A stretch of 11,596 nt of DNA from JARYMI01 sp964550915 (GTDB lineage: Bacteria; Acidobacteriota; Aminicenantia; Aminicenantales; UBA8522): NCBI GenBank assembly GCA_964550915.1, contig CAZKBY010000072.1:1-11596 (forward strand). Reading direction: 5' to 3'. Shown one piece after another: positions 6,837 to 11,596 of this stretch (within the stretch, counting starts at the first letter, position 1; each line of letters opens with the position of its first letter). Under the pieces are notes generated by a model. It had not been told where the DNA came from and made no database searches. It saw only the letters and a program-made list of their open reading frames with translations. A program made the translations under genes and the position numbers.

Positions 6837-9800
6837 TTATTTAACAATGATATGGGGAATGCTCGCCTCTTTGAGCATCGCATTAAGAGCTGGGATGTCC
6901 GTCTCCAGCACGGCCTTGAGTTTCTCAATCTCTCGGTCGGCTTTGGCTGCATCCTCTTGAAAAAGCTCGCGGCTCTGATCTGTCGGCCTGGCATCAGCGC
7001 TGGCCACAACCCCGGCCAGAGCGGCGATCTTGTTGTCCAGCTTGATGGGATAGTTGAGAGGATCCTGGCTGCTCCTTGACTTGGACTGAATGAGAACATC
7101 CTCGATCTCTGTGAGACGGCTGACGATTGTCCTTCCTGTTTCAATAATGGGCAGGCCTTTTTCCTGAGTTTTTATTTCCCCGGCCAGGCTTTCGATTTTC
7201 TGCCTGACCCCTCTAAGCTGGATGATGGCCCGGTTGACCTCGCTGAGTTTGTCGCGGACCTGGATAAGAAAGTCAAATTGCTCTTTTAGTTCCTCCCAAG
7301 ATACTTCCAGCCGCGGGTCTTTCTTCCATTCCCAGGTCTGCGCCTGCGACTCCCCACAGACAGTGAGTTTGACTTCGTAGATTCCCGGAACAGCTACAGG
7401 GCCGGCTGTCAGGCCGCCCCATAGGATGGCTCCCGGGACGCGCTCAGCATCAGGATAACGCATGTTCCAGACAAACCGGTTCATTCCAGGTTCCTTGGGT
7501 GGAAGCGGCTGCCCTGCGCGGCCGGATATCCGGCTGAGCGCATCGCCAGGTTCTGCCTCGGGCTTGGTTTCGCTCGAGAACCTACGGATGAGACGACCTT
7601 CTGAATCTAGAAACTCGAGGCTCAATTCATCTTTTGGCTTTTCTTTTAGATAATAATATATAACAGTTCCACCGGCCGGGTTCTTGCCCAGGCTCGGTGC
7701 GTCAGCACTCGTTCCCCTCAGCCGGTAAGAATCGCGCGGCTTGAAAAGATGAAATTTAGCTGAGGCAACTTTATCATTTAGCTGGTGGAGAGGCGTCAGG
7801 TCGTCCAGAATCCAGAAAGACCGGCCGTGAGTGGCTGCGACAAGGTCGCCATCCTTAACAACCAGGTCATGGATGGGGACGACCGGCAGGTTGAGCTGCA
7901 GCGACTGCCAGCTCGCTCCGTCGTTAAACGAAACAAAAACTCCGGTCTCCGTGCCGGCATAGAGAAGTCCCCGCCGCTTGGGGTCTTCCCGGACGACGCG
8001 GACAAAGGTGTTTTGGGGAAGCCCAAAGACGATGAGCTGCCAGGTTTTTCCGTAATCGGAAGTCTTATAGATATAAGGCCTGAAATCGTCGAGCTCGTGG
8101 CGGTCAACGGCAAGATAGACGGTGGCTGGGTCGAAGGACGAGGGTTCGATCATGCTGATCAGGCTCCAGGGAGGGAGCTCGCGCGGCGTTATATTTTCCC
8201 AGGTTTTTCCTCCTTTCCTGGTGAGGTGGACGAGCCCGTCATCGGTCCCAACCCAGAGAATATTAGGATCATGGAACGATTCAGCCAGGGCAAAAATGGT
8301 GCAGTAGTACTCGACGCTCGTGTTATCCTGGGTGATGGGGCCGCCAGAGGATTGCTGTTTGCTTTTATCGTTGGTCGTGAGGTCGGGGCTGATGATTTCC
8401 CAGCTTTGCCCCTCGTTCGTCGTCTTAAAAAGGACCTGGGCAGCATGATATAAAACATTGGAGTCAAAGCGGGAGACAAGGATGGGAGCTGTCCACTGGA
8501 AGCGGAACTTCAGCTCGGCGGCTCCCCAGCCCATCGGGTTATCCGGCCAGGACGTGATGATCCGTTCCTGCCTGGTCTTGGCGTCCCAGCGGGTGATCAG
8601 GCCGCCATAACTCCCCGCATAGACGATATCCGGATTGCCCGGCCGGGGAACGACAAATCCGCTTTCTCCACCGCCAACCGGATGCCAGTCTGGCCTGTCG
8701 ATGCCGAAGCCCTCTGTACGGCTGGTGATACGAACCGTCGAGTTATCCTGTTGGGCACCATAAACCAAGTAGGGAAAGCGGTCGTCCACAGCCACATGGT
8801 AGAACTGGGCTGTCGGCTGATTGTCTTGACCCGTCCAGGAAACGCCTCCGTCAAACGAGACGTTCGCTCCGCCGTCATTGGAGTTTATCATCCGCTTAGG
8901 GTCGTCCGGGTCGATCCAGAGGTCATGGTTATCTCCGTGGGGAACGCGCATGGCGGCGTATGTTTTGCCGCCGTCAACCGAACGGTAAAATCCGGTGTTC
9001 AGGACATAGACCGTGTGAGAGTCGACGGGGTCAGCGTAAATTCGGCTATAATACCAGGCGCGCTGCCTGAGACGGCGGTCTTCATTGACCTTTTGCCAGG
9101 TCTCGCCGCCGTCATCGGATCGAAAGACGCCGCCGTCTTCTGCTTCGATGATGGCCCAGATACGGCCGGGCTGGGCGGGCGAGGCGGTGACTCCGATTTT
9201 TCCCAGAACGCCCTGGGGAAGACCTTTGTTGCGAGAAATTTCTGTCCAGGTGTCGCCGCCGTCAGTGGATTTAAAAATGCCGCTGCCCGGCCCCCCGCTT
9301 GAGAGGCTCCAGGGCGTCCGGTTGGCCTCCCAGAGCGCGGCGTAGATAATACGCGGGTTTAACGGGTCCAAAATCAGATCAATAGCTCCTGTCTTGTTGT
9401 CGCGGTAGAGGATTTTCTGCCATGTCTTCCCCCCGTCCGAAGTCCGGAACACACCTCTCTCCTCGTTCGGACCGTAAACATGCCCGAGGGCAGCCACGTA
9501 GACGAGGTCGGGATTGCGCGGATGAATGCGGACCCTTGAGATCTGGCTTGTCGCCTCAAGACCGATCTGCTTCCAGGTCTTACCGTTGTCGGTGGACTTA
9601 TACATCCCATCGCCGTGGGAAACGTTGCCGCGGATAGGCGCCTCGCCCATGCCGACATAGACTACGTTAGCGTCCCACTCAGACACGGCGATGGCACCAA
9701 CCGAGCCTGTCCGGAAAAAACCGTCGGAGACGCATTTCCAGCTCAAGCCGGCGTCCTCTGTTTTCCAGACTCCTCCGCCGGTCGCTCCAAAATAATAGAC

Positions 9801-10016
9801 GAGAGGCTGGTCAGGAATTCCAGCCACAGCCGTCACGCGGCCGCCGCGGTAGGGGCCAATGCACCGCCACTCCATGGCTTTATAAAGGGCGGGGTCAAAC
9901 GTGGAAAGCCGCTGCTCAGCACGCTGGACAGGCGCTTGCCAGCTCAGGACACTCGTTATCCCTGTAAACACAGCCAAGACGAACAACCATTTTATGATTG
10001 TTTTGAAGTAGTTCAT
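6837..10016 (-). CDS. Secreted Asp-box (BNR/VPS10-like) propeller protein, paralog 2
   Basis: A 1,059-residue exported protein, first gene of the leftward operon. Signal peptide: MNYFKTIIKW followed by a hydrophobic stretch (11-25) and a likely cleavage site near residue 28. Eleven Asp boxes or remnants occur near residues 86, 141, 192, 250, 300, 346, 387, 532, 600, 652 and 696, nearly the same register as in the protein at 2183-5374; ISPDLTTND falls at residues 542-550 in both. HGRSFWILDD (730-739) ends the propeller region, then a beta-sandwich (about 780-895) and a helical tail (about 905-1050) follow. The tail and sandwich differ more from the paralog than the propeller does. Function unknown; the propeller suggests protein, glycan or ligand binding in the periplasm or outside the cell, and no sialidase F/Y-R-I-P motif is visible. 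The start at 10016 has AAGGAG 8 nt upstream (10025-10030); an in-frame TTG at 10052 is less likely. The operon promoter lies about 50 nt upstream. Confidence 0.92.
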   Translation of the reverse strand: MNYFKTIIKWLFVLAVFTGITSVLSWQAPVQRAEQRLSTFDPALYKAMEWRCIGPYRGGRVTAVAGIPDQPLVYYFGATGGGVWKTEDAGLSWKCVSDGFFRTGSVGAIAVSEWDANVVYVGMGEAPIRGNVSHGDGMYKSTDNGKTWKQIGLEATSQISRVRIHPRNPDLVYVAALGHVYGPNEERGVFRTSDGGKTWQKILYRDNKTGAIDLILDPLNPRIIYAALWEANRTPWSLSSGGPGSGIFKSTDGGDTWTEISRNKGLPQGVLGKIGVTASPAQPGRIWAIIEAEDGGVFRSDDGGETWQKVNEDRRLRQRAWYYSRIYADPVDSHTVYVLNTGFYRSVDGGKTYAAMRVPHGDNHDLWIDPDDPKRMINSNDGGANVSFDGGVSWTGQDNQPTAQFYHVAVDDRFPYLVYGAQQDNSTVRITSRTEGFGIDRPDWHPVGGGESGFVVPRPGNPDIVYAGSYGGLITRWDAKTRQERIITSWPDNPMGWGAAELKFRFQWTAPILVSRFDSNVLYHAAQVLFKTTNEGQSWEIISPDLTTNDKSKQQSSGGPITQDNTSVEYYCTIFALAESFHDPNILWVGTDDGLVHLTRKGGKTWENITPRELPPWSLISMIEPSSFDPATVYLAVDRHELDDFRPYIYKTSDYGKTWQLIVFGLPQNTFVRVVREDPKRRGLLYAGTETGVFVSFNDGASWQSLQLNLPVVPIHDLVVKDGDLVAATHGRSFWILDDLTPLHQLNDKVASAKFHLFKPRDSYRLRGTSADAPSLGKNPAGGTVIYYYLKEKPKDELSLEFLDSEGRLIRRFSSETKPEAEPGDALSRISGRAGQPLPPKEPGMNRFVWNMRYPDAERVPGAILWGGLTAGPVAVPGIYEVKLTVCGESQAQTWEWKKDPRLEVSWEELKEQFDFLIQVRDKLSEVNRAIIQLRGVRQKIESLAGEIKTQEKGLPIIETGRTIVSRLTEIEDVLIQSKSRSSQDPLNYPIKLDNKIAALAGVVASADARPTDQSRELFQEDAAKADREIEKLKAVLETDIPALNAMLKEASIPHIIVK

Positions 10017-10024
10017 GGGCGGGA

Positions 10025-10030
10025 CTCCTT
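10025..10030 (-). promoter_or_regulatory. Ribosome binding site of the first operon gene
   Basis: AAGGAG on the minus strand, 8 nt before the ATG at 10016. It favours this start over the in-frame TTG at 10052, which lies upstream and would place this sequence inside the coding region. Confidence 0.75.
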
Positions 10031-10068
10031 TTTCCTGGAGGTTCTTTATCAATTTTGATGGATAAAGT

Positions 10069-10097
10069 TTTATAAACCAATCACGGCGTCATGTCAA
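10069..10097 (-). promoter_or_regulatory. Strong sigma70-type promoter of the leftward five-gene operon
   Basis: On the minus strand a perfect -35 box TTGACA (10097-10092) is followed by a 17-nt spacer and a -10 box TATAAA (10074-10069; 5 of 6 matches to TATAAT). Transcription would start near 10062, giving a leader of about 45 nt before the ATG at 10016 that contains the ribosome binding site. No equally good promoter or terminator was seen in the gaps between the downstream genes (10, 27, 66 and 9 nt), so this site probably drives all five. No clear operator dyad overlaps it. Confidence 0.75.
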
Positions 10098-10463
10098 ACG
10101 TCGAAGGGCTCTATAACGAAAAGTGGGGTAAAGAGAGGATGGCGGCAACGGGGGAAAGGAAGAGAAGGACCTTTCTTTGACACCTCTTCGAGTCATGATC
10201 TGTGCTTCCTCACGATGGTAGGAGAGGAGAATCGCAGAGAAACAACGCTCTCGCCGAGCACAGCCAAAAACGAAACTCTTATCTTATATTTATGCAAATG
10301 CACTATTTTTTGCTTCCCCCATCCTATTCCTCCCCCTCAAGAGGAAGCATTTAGGCAGGGTTGATGTTGAAATATGCCTTATGTTTTTATGAGGTCAACC
10401 TTATTCCAGGCCTACACTCTATTGACTCTTTTCGTTTATTTTTGTAGCGTTGACATAATAACA
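10098..10463. other. Divergent intergenic region with no clear gene
   Basis: About 365 bases between the leftward promoter and the small rightward gene. I see a purine-rich stretch (about 10125-10170), a small inverted repeat TTCCTC/GAGGAA (10327-10332 and 10341-10346) and AT-rich segments near 10280-10310 and 10430-10465. No convincing rightward promoter with both boxes was found, although one should lie here. If the small gene starts at the alternative ATG 10374, this region is shorter. Confidence 0.5.
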
Positions 10464-10745
10464 ATGAAAATCCGAGGCAGGGAAAGATATCTCAACCTGG
10501 GATCTATCCTGATTTTCCTTTTTATTTCGCTTTTCATCCATTACTTTCATACCGAGAAAACGCTCAACGCCAGGGACAATTGTCCGGCCTGCAATTTCCA
10601 GAATTCTTCTCTGGCGACGGGATCTGTCTGTGTTTTTTCCATCCCTGATCTCATTTTCAACGATTTTGTCAAGCCAGATAAGACCTCTCACTTGAGAGAA
10701 TTCTTCATCAGTTCCTCCCATTCCCGCTCGCCGCCTCTCGTCTAA
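10464..10745 (+). CDS. Small membrane-anchored CPxC protein upstream of efflux genes
   Basis: A probable 93-residue protein of no firmly recognised family. A basic N-terminus (KIRGRER) is followed by one hydrophobic segment (about 12-28) ending in HYFH (His26, His29), then CPAC (Cys40, Cys43), another cysteine at 56, and a C-terminus ending SRSPPLV. This order (membrane segment, His, CPxC, R-x-PP-type tail) resembles small DUF2946-like proteins found beside metal-efflux genes, from memory only. Cys and His could bind a metal, but that is inference. The next gene, a TolC-family protein, starts 63 nt after its stop on the same strand. The start is uncertain: neither ATG 10464 nor the in-frame ATG 10374 (which would add 30 residues and a second hydrophobic segment) has a good Shine-Dalgarno sequence. 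A minus-strand frame overlaps it (10419-10721), but is judged a shadow since it lacks recognisable features. Confidence 0.55.
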   Translation: MKIRGRERYLNLGSILIFLFISLFIHYFHTEKTLNARDNCPACNFQNSSLATGSVCVFSIPDLIFNDFVKPDKTSHLREFFISSSHSRSPPLV

Positions 10746-10798
10746 TATCCCTCCGTCTGTTCCGCCTTAATCATTTCTGCCTGTCTAAGGGATTTCCG

Positions 10799-10808
10799 AG
10801 GAGGTGAT
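10799..10808 (+). promoter_or_regulatory. Full-length Shine-Dalgarno sequence of the TolC-family gene
   Basis: AGGAGGTGAT immediately precedes the ATG at 10809 and matches the complete complement of the usual 16S rRNA 3' end. It fixes the start and predicts efficient translation. Confidence 0.85.
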
Positions 10809-11596
10809 ATGAAGAAAAGAACCTGTGCGGTTACCGTGAGAATCATTTTCAGCTCTATAGCTTTAATATCAACTTCTTATGGTATAACCGAGGAGTCTTT
10901 AACCCTCGATCAATGTATCGCCCTGGCCCTTCAACAAAATCCTCTGGTTCTTTCCTCCCAGGAACAGTACAGGGCATCTCTGGCCAGGATTCATCAGGCC
11001 AAGGCCCTCTTTATGCCTTCTCTCAATTTTGACTCAGACCTCCAGCCCAGCTTTTTCAATTTTAAGGATTCGGAGGAATCCTACGTCGGGCTGAGCCTCC
11101 CCCTGGAGTTTCCCGGGAAAAGGCAGATCCGCGGAAAGATCGCAACCAAGGAGTCCCAGGAGCTCCTGGCTGAGATCGACCTCCTGAAGCTGGATATTAC
11201 TCTCCAGGTCAAGCAGGCTTTTTACGGGCTTATCCTTGCCCAGGAGAAAATTAAGTATGCCGAACAGAACCTCGAACTGGCCCAGGACTTTCTCGAGAAG
11301 GCCGAGCTTAAGTTCACAGCCGGCGATGTGGCCAAGGTTGAGGTGCTCAGAGCGAGCGTGGAGGCTTCTAAAGCGGCCAACGAACTGAGAATCGCTAAGA
11401 ACGAAGAAAGGCTGGCCAGGGCCATGCTGAATTTTCTTCTTGCTCGAAGAAAATATGAGCCGTTGGCCATAATAGGAGAACTCAAGAAGCAACCTTTGAT
11501 TCTCGAGCTTGAAGACCTAAAAGGGCGGGCTTTTGCCTTCCGCCCGGAAATCAAAAGATTGAACTATGCTCTGGACAAAGAATCTCTCAGAAGAAC
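10809..11596 (+). CDS. TolC/CzcC-family outer membrane efflux protein, 3' end missing
   Basis: Outer membrane channel component of a tripartite efflux system (RND or ABC type), which spans the outer membrane and periplasm. The frame runs off the window edge after 262 codons, whereas family members are usually 400-480 residues. The N-terminus (MKKRTCAVTVR then a hydrophobic run to about residue 25) is a signal peptide. The mature protein starts with the family signature SLTLDQCIALALQQNP (about 30-45), then PSLNFDSD and LSLPLEFPGKRQ (about 95-106), the FPGK motif being typical of CzcC/CusC-like members. Long amphipathic helices follow (about 108-215), with AGDVAKVEVLRA (about 175-186) at the helix turn that is well conserved in the family. 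The second repeat starts near 230 (LKGRAFAFRPEIKRL). The preceding small CPxC protein gene suggests heavy-metal rather than drug export, which is inference. Membrane-fusion and pump genes would be expected downstream. Confidence 0.92.
   Translation, partial: MKKRTCAVTVRIIFSSIALISTSYGITEESLTLDQCIALALQQNPLVLSSQEQYRASLARIHQAKALFMPSLNFDSDLQPSFFNFKDSEESYVGLSLPLEFPGKRQIRGKIATKESQELLAEIDLLKLDITLQVKQAFYGLILAQEKIKYAEQNLELAQDFLEKAELKFTAGDVAKVEVLRASVEASKAANELRIAKNEERLARAMLNFLLARRKYEPLAIIGELKKQPLILELEDLKGRAFAFRPEIKRLNYALDKESLRR

Noticed and set aside
6827..7144. In-frame N-terminal extension of the FAD dehydrogenase to 580 residues
   Set aside because: It overlaps the 3' end of the BNR gene in another frame, encodes a Ser/Arg/Pro-rich sequence unlike the family, and the normal family N-terminus begins at 6826.
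8682..9302. Plus-strand open frame of 206 codons opposite the first BNR gene
   Set aside because: Antisense shadow of the propeller region; no family resemblance. The same applies to the frame at 7785-8453.
2183..10016. Sialidase or glycosyl hydrolase function for the BNR proteins
   Set aside because: Asp boxes are structural repeats found in many propellers; no F/Y-R-I-P motif or catalytic set of sialidases was visible.
10177..10182. Plus-strand TTGACA as a possible rightward promoter
   Set aside because: No acceptable -10 box at 16-18 nt downstream. Another TTGACA at 10450-10455 also lacks one.
10419..10721. Minus-strand 100-codon frame overlapping the small CPxC gene
   Set aside because: It is mostly charged with no recognisable motif, while the plus-strand frame has a membrane segment and CPxC and fits the efflux operon direction.
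1..11596. CRISPR arrays, tRNA or rRNA genes, insertion sequences
   Set aside because: No regularly spaced direct repeats, cloverleaf-type sequence, transposase frame or terminal inverted repeats were seen; the recurring short motifs belong to the Asp-box codons.

Overview
The window looks like bacterial chromosome from a moderately GC-rich (mid-50s percent by eye), Gram-negative-type organism. A TolC-family outer membrane efflux protein implies an outer membrane. Two roughly 1,060-residue secreted Asp-box (BNR) propeller proteins point to the Acidobacteriota / Aminicenantes / Bacteroidota / Gemmatimonadota range, where I recall this family being common. Aminicenantes- or Acidobacteriota-like is my best guess, an inference from gene content only. 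I see no phage, IS element, CRISPR array, tRNA or rRNA.

Layout: (1) Positions 3-698, plus strand: the 3' part of a tandem-receiver response regulator cut by the window edge. (2) Positions 725-10016, minus strand: five closely packed genes read leftward from one strong sigma70-type promoter (10069-10097). In transcription order they are a secreted BNR propeller protein, a GlcD-type FAD hydroxyacid dehydrogenase, a second secreted BNR propeller protein paralogous to the first, a dihydroorotate-dehydrogenase-like flavoprotein without the usual catalytic Cys/Ser, and a tandem ACT-domain protein. Four of the five have a clear Shine-Dalgarno sequence. The FAD gene lacks one and starts 10 nt after the previous stop, which suggests translational coupling. 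(3) Positions 10017-10808: a divergent intergenic region with the leftward promoter and one probable small membrane protein carrying a CPxC motif. (4) Positions 10809-11596, plus strand: the 5' part of a TolC/CzcC-like outer membrane efflux protein, probably the start of an efflux operon continuing beyond the window.

How the genes may work together: the leftward cluster mixes two exported proteins with two cytoplasmic flavin oxidoreductases and a predicted small-molecule sensor. The last two genes are tightly coupled (the ACT gene's ribosome binding site overlaps the stop of the DHODH-like gene), so they probably form a functional pair, perhaps a flavoenzyme with an amino-acid-responsive partner. 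What links the secreted propellers to 2-hydroxyacid or amino-acid metabolism is unknown and is the most interesting question here. The rightward cluster resembles heavy-metal or drug efflux loci in which a small cysteine-containing membrane protein precedes the TolC component.
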